64,000 nucleotides of DNA from Phlebiopsis flavidoalba (taxonomy: Eukaryota; Basidiomycota; Agaricomycetes; Polyporales; Phanerochaetaceae), in contig JAOCPU010000004.1 of assembly GCA_035772785.1 (NCBI GenBank), positions 868,001 to 932,000 of the forward strand, read 5' to 3'. The notes beneath the pieces are model-generated. The model searched no databases. It was not told the DNA's origin and saw only the letters and a list, made by a program, of their open reading frames with translations. Below are positions 12,475-24,533 of the stretch, piece after piece; the stretch's first letter is position 1; each line of letters opens with the position of its first letter. The translations under genes were made by a program, and so were the position numbers.

Positions 12475-13134
12475 CTATGACTGTTTAGATGATGCTTGTG
12501 CTTCTTCAGTAGGGACAACACCCTTGTTCGCAAAGAGCTGTTCAAGTTCTCCGGATTGGTGCACAACTGCGGACATGATGTAAAAACTTCAGGTCCGTGT
12601 TCGCGGGGGGGACGGGAGATAACGTACTGCCCCTCAAGAGGATATCACATCCACCAACGAACTCTCCCGCCACGTACAGCTGAGGAATAGTTGGCCAGTC
12701 ACTAGCATTGGAGTATTTATGAACCACGTAAGATCCTGCGAGCGGTCACAAGCTTACGAAAACTCCTTGATAGCAGTCCCGCAACTCGTTCTCACTGTCC
12801 TCGAGGGACGTTTTGTACGACTCCTTGAACTTTCTCTGGCGCGAACACCTGCATCTCAAGGACTTGCACGGCTGCTTTCGAGAAAGCCACACTGCGGTTT
12901 GCATCTGGTGTGCCCTTCATGAAAGAGGACAACCGGTGTTGCCTCGACGGCATTCTGTATTTTCAGGCGGGTGTCATTGGAGATGAACCGTCTCGCAATG
13001 GCCCAGAGAGCGGGGCGGAAGCGTCGGTGCTACTCTGGGAGCGGCGAGAACTGCACGGGTACGATTTAGCTGCTTTAATCCATTGCTAGTTACATTTCAG
13101 AACTTACACCCGCACGGAATGCTGTCCTGAACAT
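12475..13134 (-). CDS. GRX5: Mitochondrial monothiol glutaredoxin (Grx5 type)
   Basis: Monothiol glutaredoxin that transfers Fe-S clusters in mitochondria. ATG at 13132-13134 gives MFRTAFRAG, then a GTAAGT donor and an intron ending CCGTGCAG near 13040. The arginine-rich leader is a plausible mitochondrial presequence. Next come [20 protein letters not shown] and [11 protein letters not shown] (about 12995-12915), PQCGFS with the single active cysteine (about 12905; a two-base insertion precedes it and one extra T sits inside it), [14 protein letters not shown], a GTAAGC intron, [20 protein letters not shown] then ILL (about 12700-12630), a GTACGT intron, and [17 protein letters not shown] ending in SSKQS and TAG near 12475. 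Length and motif order fit Grx5. It diverges from argininosuccinate synthase across 262 bases. Confidence 0.92.
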
Positions 13135-13396
13135 GGCGTATAGTGTGTGAGGGAGTGTACTGAGGGAGACGTTGGTTCGACCCGAGGCTTGCTGAGCTGA
13201 GGAAATTCGGGCAGGCGTGGATGGGCCATGCCAAGCGCTCGCTCGCGTGTCATAGTCGGTGATCGCCGAATGTCTTGAATGAACGCTTATCGCGCCTAAC
13301 GCGTCGGTGGAGTTCATTTTCCAAGGCAAATTTCCAAGTGCCACAAAAATTGCGAGGTGACTCACTGTCTGCTCCCTCCTGTCCACTACCACCAAC
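13135..13396. promoter_or_regulatory. Bidirectional promoter between GRX5 and argininosuccinate synthase
   Basis: The two start codons at 13134 (minus) and 13397 (plus) face away from each other across 262 bases. This stretch must hold both core promoters. I see no specific binding site that I would name. Confidence 0.6.
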
Positions 13397-15363
13397 ATGT
13401 TCATTGAAATCCAAAGGTCGCGTCTTGCTTGCTATTATTCCGGAGGTCTTGGTGCCGTTAGAGTGTATGTCTCAGAAGTGTTCCATGCTGCGACTTACCC
13501 GCCATCACCTCCAGATACCTCGTGCATCCTTGCATGGCTCACTCGAGCAGGGATATGAGGTCTACGCGTGTCATGGCCTGCTTGTCGGACAGGAAGGAGG
13601 TATGTTGGGTATTTTACGATATGAATTGGTCCTATGGACAGAGGTTTGACCTGCCCGCAAACTTCGTGGTGGACTTGGTTTGGGTACATTCAAACGTGTC
13701 GCGTTGGAACCTCATCCATTGATATTATTATCCAAAGCTTCGCCAACTCGTATTTAGCGCGTAGCTTACGCTCGTATGATCTGACGTATCAATCATTGCC
13801 TCCTCACCGTGTGACCAGTAGGACTTTGAAGCTGTACATACGCAAGAAGGCTTTGAGCGTTTGGCCGCAAAGAAATTCCTTCCTGGGCGTTAATGTGCAG
13901 TCATCGTCAAACTACCACTGAAGAACTCTTAACTGGTCTATCTTCCCAGGACCTCACGCGCGAGTTTTTCACCAGAGCTCTATTTACCCCCTGCCGTGCA
14001 GGCCTAACTGCATCTACGAGGTATGCACAAGATACCCTGACTGTAACACAGTGAAATTTATTGACCCTGTACCACTCGATATTCATAACGTATGTTCTCC
14101 TGTGAACAATTCGATCGCCCGTCCTGTCATTGCCCGTGGCATGATGGCTGTTTGCAGACAGGGAAGGCTGTCGCGAGTAAGCATCTGAACTCAAACTAGC
14201 GCAAGATCGCGGACGCTCAACCTTCTGCAGCTTCGTCTCCCACTGGATGCACAGGCAAGGGCAATGATCAGGTCCGCTTCGAGCTCGCTTTCTACGGACT
14301 GAAGCCTGACATCAAGGTCATCGCTCCCTGGCGGATTCCTGGTCAGTGTGGACCTTATACCTTCGCTGCTACGCATCTCCCGTGCTCACAACCCGCTAGA
14401 ATTCTACAATCGTTTCGCGGGACGTCAAGCTCTCCTCGCGTTCGCTGCTGAGAAGCAGATCCCCGTGACTCAAACCGTTGCGAAGCCATGGTCTACCGAC
14501 GAGAACCTGTTCCACATTTCCTATGAGGCCGGTATTCTTGAGGACCCCAACACAACCCCTCCAGACGACATGTGGAAGCTCACCACTGCACCCGAAAATG
14601 CCCCCCCACCACACCCTGAACGCATTTCCATCGAGTTCCGGAAGGGTCTCCCGGTCAGGGTGACTGTTCCCGACGAGGGCAAGAGTACACCGACCCCGTC
14701 GAAGTATTCCTCGAGCTCAACGCGCTCGCGCGCAAGGCACGGTGTCGGCCGTATCGACATCGTCGAGAACCGCTTCATCGGCGTCAAGTCTCGTGGCTGC
14801 TACGAGTCTCCCCGCCGCGACGATCCTCCGCGTCGCGCACATTATGGACATCGAGGGTCTCACCCTTGATCGCAATGTTCGTTCGCTTCGTGACCAATTC
14901 GTCACCGTCGAGCTCAGCCGGATCCTTTACAACGGCCATTGGTTCACCCCCCCCGAGCGCGAGTTCGTTTGTCAGCGCGATCCCCGCACCAGTCAGCGCA
15001 CCGTCAATGGTCTTGTCCGCCTTAAGCTTTACAAGGGCAACGTCGTTGTCGAGGGCCGTTCGTCCGACGAGGTGGTACGTGATCCGAGCCATCTTTAGGT
15101 CGTTGGATCGTCACTCATCGTCATCCCAGGGTCTCTACGATGAGAAGGAGTCTTCTATGGACGAGCTCGGTGGCTTCGAGCCACCGACACTCACTGGTTT
15201 CATCCAGATTGAGTCGATCCGCATCAAAAAGTCCGTTCCTCCCCTCCCCTTTTGCTGATGAAGAACCTTACTGACCATGCACTCCCAGGTGGGCCCATGG
15301 CCAACATCCGCAAGCGGCCAAGCCGGCATTGAGCCCAAGGATGTCTACGGCACCCGTGTCTAA
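13397..15363 (+). CDS. ARG1: Argininosuccinate synthase
   Basis: Joins citrulline and aspartate with ATP in arginine biosynthesis. Exon 1 (13397-13451) encodes [17 protein letters not shown], with one extra T after ATG and an extra AT before SGG. The intron splits the PP-motif: GL, then DTSCILAWL from 13515, then EQGYEVYA and GQEE with a donor at 13600. Further pieces are DFEAV (about 13825), DLTREFF and QANCIYE (about 13950-14020), [15 protein letters not shown] (about 14107-14150), [40 protein letters not shown] (14475-14535), [20 protein letters not shown] (14745-14810), [20 protein letters not shown] (about 14870-14930), ELGGFEP and the end at DVYGTRV with TAA at 15361-15363. All substrate-binding blocks are present. 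Numerous single-base indels disrupt the frame, and a C run at 14948-14955 adds a residue. Confidence 0.95.
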
Positions 15364-15899
15364 TCGTTCATAGTTGCTTTCGAGTTTTCATTCGCTATCA
15401 AAAGGCTCCCTTTAATCACATCTTGCTGTACCATCAACTGTTTGTAACTCTGGACAGGATTCAAAATTAAAGCAGCCGCAGTTTGCCCATGTCTAGTCCC
15501 CCAGCACACGATTTTGCCAGTCACCTCCGAGAATGCACAGTGAGTCAAATCATGCTGAGGTAGTAGAAAGTCAATTCAGCTCAAGGAAGAGCTTGCTCGA
15601 CGTATCATGCGCATAGACACTCACCTCGAAGATCGTACGAGTTCTGCACCTCGTACAATAGTTTGCCAGCCATCACAAGGGGCGGTATTCACCACAACCC
15701 TCATCATTCGGCGTCCTCGCGAGCAGCACCTTGCTCCGGCTGGTGGTCAACAGCAGCAAACCCGTACACGGCGCGACCAAGTCGCGTCCGCTGCACCTTT
15801 CGATTCCCACACACCGCGTTTGCCCTGGGCTCCGAGCGCGCATGCGGACACGAACGTGCGCGAGCCCGTGTAGCTCTGGATATGTGAGTCCTAGGGGCG
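15364..15899. other. Intergenic, 3' of argininosuccinate synthase
   Basis: No recognisable gene. It probably holds the 3' UTR of argininosuccinate synthase and possibly the 3' part of the weak minus-strand gene that follows. Confidence 0.3.
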
Positions 15900-16760
15900 G
15901 CGTCGGCGCTGGCCGAGGATATCGGGTAGGTGCGACATATTTTGGCCTGACTAGGTAGTGCGCCGCGGCGAGTTGTACATGATAACGTCGAGGGGTTTGT
16001 ATGGGCATAGTGTGCGTCCCGGGGCTGACCAGGACGCCGCGTGGAACAGTGACTTTCACATCGTACGTTAGTGGGAAAGTGAGTCCTTGTAGCATCTTCC
16101 CGCGTTAGGCTAGGATTAGAGGCCAGAGAGAGCGAGTGGATCTCTGTGTCCCGGTGTTGCGATTGAGGTCGTGGGTTGGCTGAAGGAAGAGCGCCGCGAC
16201 AAAGTCTGTGGCCAATGCGGCATACTCTCGATACACCCGACTGTTAGGCGTGTGTAATCCGCGGTGGAACGTTTCGCCCACGAGAAAAACTTACGTGCCT
16301 GTCTACGGAAAACACCCAGTGGGAAGTTAGAGACATCGAAGACGCTGCGGGCGTGAGGTAACGCGTCTGCTATGGGATATGTCCTCAATGTGGTCTAAAA
16401 TATCCGTTGGAAAGCGATTCTTTGGACCGCCAAAGGACATAGGCACTCTACATAAGGAAACAGTGATATCCTGTAGATGCCCACTCCACTAACACCACGA
16501 AAGCCTCGGGGGGATCAGGCCAAGAGTTTTGGTGTCTCTCAAATGAAATGCACATACCAACTCCTCGTCATTCGTCGGTGGGAGGTGAACAGTTGTAGGA
16601 ATTGACGGCTGGGCCAATGTACGAAAGCAAAGTGTGAGCCGTCCACGACTGAAGACCAACATTTTGGTATGCGGCCCGATGAACAGCTCGTATGAGTGTA
16701 ATAGAGGTGAGTAGGGATTGTTTGAAAGCAGCAATATATTCAACGTTGACCAATCTTCAT
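15900..16760 (-). CDS. Possible multi-exon gene, unrecognised
   Basis: Several minus-strand stretches look coding but I cannot place the family. In order they are: a segment with LLLSNNPYSPLLHSYELF and IGPHTKMLVFSRGRLTLCFR (about 16740-16630), TVHLPPTNDEELV ending at an exon edge near 16560, FRFPTDIL-like text near 16415, FLVGETFHRGLHTPNSRVYR then EYAALATDFVAALFLQPT (about 16290-16175), and LTFPLTYDVKVTVPRGVLVS then PGTHTMP (about 16085-16010). Frame changes between these would need introns or indels. The 3' end is not defined. The alternative is chance open frames. Confidence 0.33.
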
Positions 16761-17971
16761 TTGATAAGTCGGAAAACCGCCTAATCTTTGAATGTACTTG
16801 ACTGAACGACAGTTAGTTAATGGACAATATTGAGAACTGTTCATGCGCTGCGCACCTGCTCATAATCAAGATTATTGCGTCACAGTCTGTCGTCCATCTG
16901 GTCAAAGCAGAATTGACGGAGATCGTCTCAGAATCTCGACATAAAAACACCAGTTTGCGTGTCGCTTCATACTCGGAATCCTTGCGCCAGGATCGCTCTT
17001 GATTCCTGAGGACCCTTCTTGCGGAGGTAGGGACACAGGTCCCAAATCTCCACTAGCGTCCCCAACGTGGAATCACAACTAGCCACCTATCCTGCGAGGA
17101 CGCTCATAGATGATATGCTACAGGATGATGGTTGTGGATAGTCTGGGTGGATCGTGGGAGGGCTTCATGATCAAGATGTTGTGGCGGCTTGCGAGGAAGC
17201 TGCCAACGCCTGTCTGTAAGGTAAATAGACAGGACGAGATCTTCCTAGTCCGGCTGCCTTGCTAGTGAGTCGTCGTATGATATGTCGAGGGCAGTGATTT
17301 TGCGGTGGGATGGGGTAGCGAGAATCATCGGCATTAGCCTGTCATAGAGTACCATCCAGACAGACAGATTTGTCGCAAGTCACGGTGTGTAGGTACTTGC
17401 ATAGTCTAACGACAGATGAAGAGGCATTAGCTAGGGTTTCAGCTTCAATGAGTTGTATGAGAAGGATGTGAAAGGAGCTCTACAGCACACAAGCTTTCAT
17501 AGAAGAGCCTTAATTAGACACAAAAAATCTCGAGCCGGCTGGAGTCTCACCTTCCGCAGTGTCATGACGTCGCTGGGTCTAACTGCGTCGCAACAAGCGA
17601 CACAACACCTCAGGTGGTAGGTCCAGCAGACCCATTGAGCTCCCAGTCATGGTGTTCGCAACATTCTTCAACGTCCATGGAAAACGATACCACGCAAAGA
17701 ATAGTATTGAGCGACACGAGTCCGCTGAGACGAGATGGTGGTCGAGCAGCAACTCAATTACTCCGCGGATTTAAGCTACCGACACCCCCGTGGAAACGCT
17801 TTACGCGCCCATACAATTCCCGCGCGCGTAAGCGCCGTGAATGGCCCACAGGGAGGGAGACAGGCCTGCCTTGATTGTGCTTTCCGTGCACATCGCCCCA
17901 CCCGACACTGCCACCCCAGCCTGGCGTCTTCGCTATCCCATACGCCTCTACACACAAGTCCAGAGGCACCA
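16761..17971. other. Intergenic
   Basis: No gene recognised. Scattered short open frames only. The right end is the 5' flank of the Sds3-like gene. Confidence 0.35.
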
Positions 17972-19129
17972 ATGGCACTCTGGATGAACGGGGAAGGACC
18001 CAGCACGTATCATCCGAGCAACCTAGGTGCAGGCCCGAGCAGGAGCCATGGTACGGATTCTCGTGGCGGCTGATGTATATACACGATTGGCGTCTTATTC
18101 GATACTAAAAGGAACACTTATAGAATGGGGATCCTAAGGGGCAAGAACGCAAAGAGCCATCCCACGCGAACCGAACAGAGAGCATGATACTAGAGGGTAG
18201 GTGTCTCTCCCTCCGTGGTCTGGGGCGACTGTCGGCTGACCCGCTTCAAGAGGCTGCTCTCTACAACACTTCAGGGAGACACTACAACGACTCGATACAA
18301 GAACTCATGAACTTTGCGTACCAGCTGGCTACGCACACCCCGAATGAGGTGGCGGCATACCAGCTGCGGCTGCATCCGTTTTTCTTTGGGGAACGCTCCG
18401 TACCCTGCTAGCTTCGCAAGAGCACGAAGAGCCAACACGCACTCGACTGCGTACAGATGGCGTATGAGAAACAGAAGAGCGCGAGCGTGTGGAGGATGAG
18501 TGGAGACGTGGGAGGGAGAAGATTAAAGAGCGCCTCCTAGAGGGGATCGAGGAGAGGCGGAGGAGAGCTAGAGAGGACAAAGGAAGGGGAGGCGCCTACC
18601 GCGGATCCTGGTAAGTGACAGTACACTAAGTGTCATGATCATTTCTCATTCTATGTACTTGCAGGACGCTGCATTTGGACTCACAGTCACGTCGGCACAC
18701 ATCACACGAAAGCTCCGTAACAAGCTCGGGGGCGGTACCTCACCTCCACCAACTCCTCTCGCGAGCAACACGCGCTGGCGGCGGCGGGCATATCCTCCAT
18801 CGCCCAGGGGCGCCATCACCACCGGGTCTACCTTCCTCAAAATCCTCACTCTCTCGGCCGTCGATGAACTGCCCGTCTCCCTTCCCGCTTTCCACTCACC
18901 TCGGCGCAACTTGACCACAAGCACCGGCGCTAAATGGGCAGGGTTAAACAGACGACGCGCCAAAAAAACGGCGCGAACCCCGAGAAGCACAGGCGATCGG
19001 TGGCTCGGAAAGAGCCTGCAACTCCTGGTGTGCTGTAAAGATCACGAGACCGAGGCAGACCTTGGGGGAGATACGTGCGAACCAAGCGTCGTCGAGTCGC
19101 GGCGGTCGGCGCATGCGCGAAGAGACTGA
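17972..19129 (+). CDS. Sds3-like subunit of a Sin3/Rpd3 histone deacetylase complex
   Basis: Sds3-family proteins scaffold the Sin3-HDAC corepressor in the nucleus. The assumed start gives MALWMNGEGPSTYHPSNL; a more upstream start is possible. The core reads DPLQEAALYNTSGRHYNDSI, QELMNFAYQLATHTPNEVAA, YQLRLHPFF (18237-18385), then in a shifted frame EEPTRTRLRTDGV and a long charged coiled coil with ERVEDEWRRGREKIKERLLE then GIEERRRRARED (18482-18580). After a GTAAGT intron (about 18611-18664) come DSQSR, HITRKLRNKLG, TSPPPTPLA and VDELPSPFPLSL, then GKSLQLL and ETEADLG. The last reading frame is ambiguous: an extra G near 19067 would change the C-terminus to one containing KRRRVAAVG and a stop near 19184. 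I am sure of the coiled-coil block and fairly sure of the family. Confidence 0.75.
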
Positions 19130-19184
19130 GGGAACGGGACCCCTGGGCGATGTACGTGATTAATGCCCGTCTGCTCGGTATATG

Positions 19185-20853
19185 ACGTTGAGCTGACGGT
19201 ATCCTTGTCAAGACGTGTGTTGTGATATTATCTTTACGCACTGTAGTTCCTGCGGAATTCCGTAGTATTACGCATTGCCATCTGGCCTGACGCGCGGCGC
19301 GATGAGTGTACCCAAATACCTCCGAGTGCGGGCGCCAACGTCGCGACATCGAGGTGCGCGCGAGCGAATCGGGATCCCGGGCAGCGACCATCTTTGGGGA
19401 AGATTAGTCCCTGGAGGTTTTTGAGTCCCTCTCTCCCACACTGCTTTCCCCGACGGCACCTTTGCGTGTCGACGCCAGCCCCCCCCCCTTGTCAGATCGG
19501 AAAACTGCGGGCTCTTGCTCAGCAAAACAGTTTCCCGGTGGCTGCTACCTCACTAAAAATCCTGCTCACTTGGGAAGATTTGCGTCAATCAAGTCCCTCT
19601 GCTGTCCTGGTTTCTCCTGGCTGCATCAGGTAACCTTAGCCCGGGGAATAGTCTCGCCGTTGCCAGGACATGTCGGAAGCCGTGATACGGATGCAAATGC
19701 GACCTGACAGGTGCATCAGCGCGTCATCCGCTGAAGGTCTGGTGGCATGAGTATGTGCGTGACTCACTGAGGTCGAGTCACAGCGTTCGTTGCACCCCAC
19801 AGACAACAGCCATGGTCTCGCTCTGCCCTGTCTCCTGCGATCTGACTGCCACACCTCCATCCGTTTTTATCTAGACTTATGACATGGGTGGATGCTACTA
19901 TATATTCGAGGTGGGAATGAAGATCTGAGACCACCTGTAAAAACTAGGCCTAGTCACATGAAACACGCCAGGGGGACTCATAGCAGATCGGCAGGGCAAT
20001 TCCCTGACTCGCCCCCCCCAGCGGCAGCTAGCCAAAGCATGGTTTCAGTGCTAGTCTACACAAGGGTGGGAAAGCCACCATGACTTTGAGCGCACTCCTA
20101 TCCTTATGTAGAGGTGTCCTCATTCATGTTCATCGTGGTTATCGGGCTCACACCCCCACTTCGACGACGCTGAAGCCGTGAGGACATGCCCTTGGGCGGC
20201 TAACCAAGTGGTGCTCACTGGACATGCTCTGCACAGTCGAGCCTCGGGCAAATTTCGCATTTTTTCCACACGGAGAGCAACACAGTGGATAGTCCCACAC
20301 ATTAGTATGTCAAAAAGAGGCCCTTTAGAGGGCATCTGTATGGGACATGGAGCCATGAGCGAGCGAGAGCTGTGATTGTGACGCGCCTGTGGATCCCGAC
20401 CCGGGGGGTAACGCACCCCAAATCCTCACCAGGATGTTCAGGAGCTTCGGGACCCGCACCGCGAGGTCTAATATTGCATCCGGCGCACGCTTACGCGCAA
20501 AGCTCCGCTACACGCGCTGGTGCGCCGCGAGACTATGCCGGGCCGTGGACTGCGGGCCCATTTCGCCATACTCCGCTCGCGATTTTGCTCACGATCCACG
20601 GCCATCCCACCCTCCCCGTATACGGAGTCTGCGAGCAGTTGTGGTCGGCGAGCCTTCCCACAAACACAATCCGTCGAGTGGGGGAGAGCATGCCGACCTG
20701 CCATATGTCCTGATCGATCGGTGGGAGATGCGTTCACCCTCCTGAGACGATGTCGTCAGACCCGCGCGACCTTCCACCAAATTCGATGTCGCTTTATAAA
20801 CAGCTCACTTTGCCCCATTCTGTCATTGTCGCCACCCCCCACATACTGCCCCC
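19185..20853. other. Intergenic, no assigned gene
   Basis: Open frames on both strands (for example minus 19268-19525 and plus 20389-20745) show no known domain and no splice-consistent continuation. The right end includes a TATA-like TTTATAAA at about 20792, upstream of the dienelactone hydrolase. Confidence 0.35.
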
Positions 20854-21997
20854 ACGCTGAACAACATGAGATTCTCTGCGCCGACTGCTTCAAAGGTGCG
20901 TGCTACGCGTTTCGAGCGCTGATTTGGGAGGAGTCGAGCATACAATCATCGGTGTTCCGTCACGAGGGCACCCCTGCTGGTGCGTATTGGACTTTATGGG
21001 TCCTTCTCACCACAAACCTCAACACGCTCTGCCCCTGTTCTAGGCAAGTTCCCCACCCCGAAGAAAATCGCTCCCCGGTGTCATTAAAATTGCTACGTCG
21101 CCACGCCCGAGACAGGGCGAGTATGCCCAGGACAAGGTCGTTATCTATCTGACGGAACGCTTCGGAAACTGCGCTGCCCAACAACCTGGTGCGACCCCTG
21201 TTTCCCGCGCAAGTGTGGCTATCCTGACCAGCGAATGAACAGCTTCTCGCTGACGACTTTGCACGAAACGGCTTCAAAGGTGGTCGTGCCCGACTTCTTC
21301 CCCGACGCCGCGCCGCCCGATGGTTTCTCGCCCGGGTCCACGTTCGACTTTGGCGCGTGGCTGGGGCGTAACGGTCCCCACGCCACGGAGCCCCCGGTGC
21401 GCCAGGTGCTCGCGGCGCTGAAGGAGGGCGGGTGCGACCAAGGTGGCGGCGGTGGGCTACTGCTACGGCGGACGGCTGGGCTTCAACCTCGCGTTCGACA
21501 ACGAGATCGCGGTGCTCGCGACGCTCGTCGCACCCGTCGCTGCTCAAGATCCCGGAGGACATCGAGGTGCGTCATGCGCGATCAGTGTGCGAACCCCGCG
21601 GCGGGAGGCTGACCATCACTTGGCCGATGTGTGCTTCTTGTCTTCGGCGGATGGGATCTGCAGACGCTCAAGGCCAAGGCGAGCGTGCCTCTGCTGATCA
21701 ACAGCTGCACCGTCGATCAGCAGTTCCCGCACGAGGCGCAGGAGAAGACGGACGCGATCTTGGGCAAGCGGGCAGTACACGCCTTGGGTACAAGCGGACA
21801 TACTGGGAAGGATGCACGCACGGCTTTGCTGTCCGCGGCGACCTGGTGAGTTGCGGGTTGCTGGCATGCGTCTGTGTGTATGTGCGCGATGCTGATCGGT
21901 GCTGGTGTGCGTGTGTGTGCAGAGCGATCCGAAGGTCAAGGCGGGCAAGGAGGGCGCGTTCAAGGAGACGGTCGAGTGGTTCCAGAAGCACCTGTGA
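20854..21997 (+). CDS. Dienelactone hydrolase family protein (copy 1)
   Basis: Alpha/beta hydrolase of the DLH family, cytosolic; the fungal substrate is unknown. HEILCADCFKG (20865-20899, ending at a GTGCGT donor) is the family N-terminus, but the ATG at 20866 lies in a different frame, so the true start codon is hidden by an indel or lies upstream. Then follow HEGTPAG (about 20960) with a GTGCGT intron, GEYAQDKVVIYLT (about 21117-21155), an intron ending AACAG near 21240, LLADDFARNGFKVVVPDFFP (in two frames), FDFGAWLGRNGPHAT (21340-21385), KVAAVGYCYGGRLGFNLAFD with the nucleophile Cys (21440-21500), HPSLLKIPEDIE, LLINSCTVDQQFPHEAQEKT with the likely catalytic Asp (about 21695-21750), YKRTYWEGCTHGFAVRGDL with the catalytic His (about 21795-21848), a GTGAGT intron, and KVKAGKEGAFKETVEWFQKH, L and TGA. 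The Cys-Asp-His triad is intact. Confidence 0.92.
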
Positions 21998-22920
21998 AAC
22001 GGGCTCGCACGTGCAGTACATGATCGCGAAAGTTGTATAATACCGTTGTGGATTCATGCGGGTTGCACAATGCTACACAAGGACCGCCAGGCGTGCGGGC
22101 GGTGAGAGCCCGGATTGCGCCCAAACGAGGAGGCGACCCTGGGGGACATGTGCGTGTCGCTCCTGATAGGCGTGGGCTCCGTTGGGCCTTATCAGGCACC
22201 GGAAATAGGGGCCACATATGCCTCAAAACGGGGCGTATCGGGCACGTGACCGATACGGCCTCCGTCGCTCCGCGGCTGCGTTTTGGGCTCGTGCAGCACG
22301 TCCAGCAATTTCGAGGGAAATTGCGCGCGCGGGCACGGCCGCAGCGACGAGAGGGTGCGTCGACGGTGCCGTGTGATGCCATCGCGGTGGCTGTATTTCT
22401 ACCTGCACCGCGTCACAACGCAGCGCGCGCGAGCGCAGGCTGACGATTCACAAACAGGAGCCAAATCCGGAGCACTTGCGGGCTGCCAGAACAACGGAAA
22501 AAAACCAGATCAGCCTTTGCACTGCGCGGCCAACCCCATCCGCTCGCCTCTGCCCTGCGCGCTGTGCACAGGTGTCCTGTGTGGATTTTCAGTGTCCCAG
22601 GGAGCGCGAACGACGGCGCGCACAGACAAGACGTAAGTCGCTGGTTTACCCCGTGCACTGCACACGAATCTCGGACGATGGTCGTCTGCGCGAGATCGGC
22701 AGATCTGGCTAGTTGTTTGTCGGCTGGAAAAATCGGAAATATTCGAATTTGATGTGCGTCGGTCTCAGCGAGGACGCCTAGGCAACCTCCTTCAAGACGG
22801 CCGTTCGTTGATCAGGATGTGTCTTGCCGAGTCCTCTTTGACCGCGACGGCCTCACGGCACGATGGACCTGGCGGTCATGCCCAGGCTGCGGCTTTCTCT
22901 CTAACTACTTGCTCGTTCTA
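21998..22920. other. Intergenic between dienelactone hydrolase and GATA factor
   Basis: GC-rich, with no family recognised. It holds the 3' UTR of the hydrolase and the upstream region of the GATA gene. Confidence 0.35.
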
Positions 22921-24533
22921 ATGTCTCCTCACACGCCTCCCAGTCACACTCACAAGCCCCTCGGCGCGCCCCGTACACGCGATGCGGCGGCGTCGCATCG
23001 GCGTTCGCTCAGAGCACAGAGGACCGCCGCGCTGCGCACCCGCCCGAGCTCGTATTCGTCGCTCGAGCAGGCGCTAGTCCACCCGGTTCAGACCCGCGAC
23101 AGCAATACAGACCGCCGCCGCCCACCCTTCCTCTCGCGACCCCTCTCGCCAGCTCCCCGCCATGTCGTCCGAACGGTCCGCTATATCTATCAGAGCTCGC
23201 CAGACGTGCCGCCGCAGTACGCCTACCCCCAGTACGCCCCGTACGACCCCGCCCAATATCCACCTAGTTCCTCTCGCCCCGCCCGCAACAAACACCAAAC
23301 CCACCGCACCCAAAACGCGCCCCAACCACCACCCCAACCCCCGGCCTACGCGCCGCTCCGCCTCCCGGCTACCCGCAGCAGCCGTACCCACCCGCGCCGC
23401 CTACGGCGGCGTCGCCCCGCCCAACCCCCGGAATGGCCCGCCGAGAGCTGGCCCCAGTACGCGCAGCCGCGCCGTTCGTCCCCGCGAACCCGCCCGCGCA
23501 GGAGCAGCCGTCCGCAGCAACAACAGGCCCCGCCGCCGCCCCTTTGCGCGCCCGGACAACGCCCACGCCACACGCCCCAGGCGAGGCAGGCGCTGCGCCC
23601 GCGCCCCCGCAACCTCCCGGCCCTGCGAACCGGCCGGCCGCGCGCAGAGGAGCGAGCGGACCCGGCGCCGGGCGCGAAGGCACGCAAGGGCAAGGACGTG
23701 GAGGTCCCCGTGCCGCCGCTGTCGCCGCTGGAAGCGAGCCTGGACTATGGCAGGGTGAGCACGCTCGTCGTCGTCGCGCGCACAGCTACTGACCGGGCCC
23801 TTGTGCAGCTCGGCGAGTCGTACCGCGTCATCATCGAGTCGGCGAACGTGATCGCGATGGGCGGGGGCACGGGGGCGCGGGGGAGGGTGTTGCAGAGAGC
23901 GTCGAGCAGATGCTCCGGGCCGCGGTGTACAACCACCTGGTGCTGGACGCCGCGATGCAGCGTGCGAGCGTAGAGCCCGCGCACGCTGCGCCTGGCGGGG
24001 AGCGTCCGCCCGAAGGAAGCGAGGGGAGCGCAGGCAAGGCGCGGCAGTTGAGCATATCGGTGCGTCTATCAGCTCCTTCCAGCGGACGGCCTTTCGCAGG
24101 TGCTCAGACGTGCTGGCAGAGGCCCGAGCAGCCCGTGGAAAGCGGACAGACGTGTTTGGGATGCAGCGCAAACATCAACACCCGAATGGCGGCGTGGCCC
24201 TCTCGGTATGTGTCCTTCCATTGCTGCCGGCACTCGTTTTCTAAGCTTCAGCAGGCCCGCGAACGCTATGTAATGCCTGCGGCCTAGTCTACGCCAAGTG
24301 GTGCGTGTCTTTCTCTCTACCGCGCGCGCAGCCACGGTCGGTGCTAACGACGCGGGCGCAGATTAAAAAGAGGACGCGGGAGCCTGGTCGCTCGCGCGGG
24401 CACCTGGGCAGTCAAAACGAGGCGGCCAAGGCGGGGTCCTGACGCCCTCTCTAGTGGTGAGGACGGCAGCGACGAAGATTCCAATGGCTCTCAAGACCGA
24501 CGGAGCGACGCTGGAGACGCTGCGAGGAGATGA
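22921..24533 (+). CDS. GATA-type zinc-finger transcription factor, proline-rich N-terminus
   Basis: DNA-binding regulator with a single class-IV GATA finger near its C-terminus. The N-terminal half (about 23000-23690) is extremely Pro/Ala/Arg rich and GC-rich, with YPQYAPYDPAQYPP, so its frame is uncertain. A conserved block follows: VPPLSPLEASLDYGR, an intron, LGESYRVIIESANVIA (23808-23860), then SVEQMLRAAVYNHLVLDAAM then QRA (about 23897-23970). The finger reads CLGCSA, TPEWRRGPL with a GTATGT donor at about 24206, then RTLCNACGLVYAK (about 24260-24298), another intron and IKKRTREPG. That gives CxxC-x17/18-CxxC once spliced. It ends in an acidic tail, GEDGSDEDSNGSQDRRSDAG, with TGA at 24531-24533. 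The start is uncertain. It is not the Nit2/AreA finger type (TPLWRR). Confidence 0.85.

Noticed and set aside
14784..15092. Minus-strand open frame inside argininosuccinate synthase
   Set aside because: Antisense of well-conserved coding sequence on the plus strand.
22819..23973. 384-codon plus-strand open frame
   Set aside because: Only part of it coincides with the GATA factor; the Arg/Pro-rich text is mostly an out-of-frame reading of a GC-rich, stop-poor region.
23401..24171. 256-codon minus-strand open frame
   Set aside because: Antisense shadow of the GC-rich GATA gene; no domain, while the plus strand has a spliced zinc finger.
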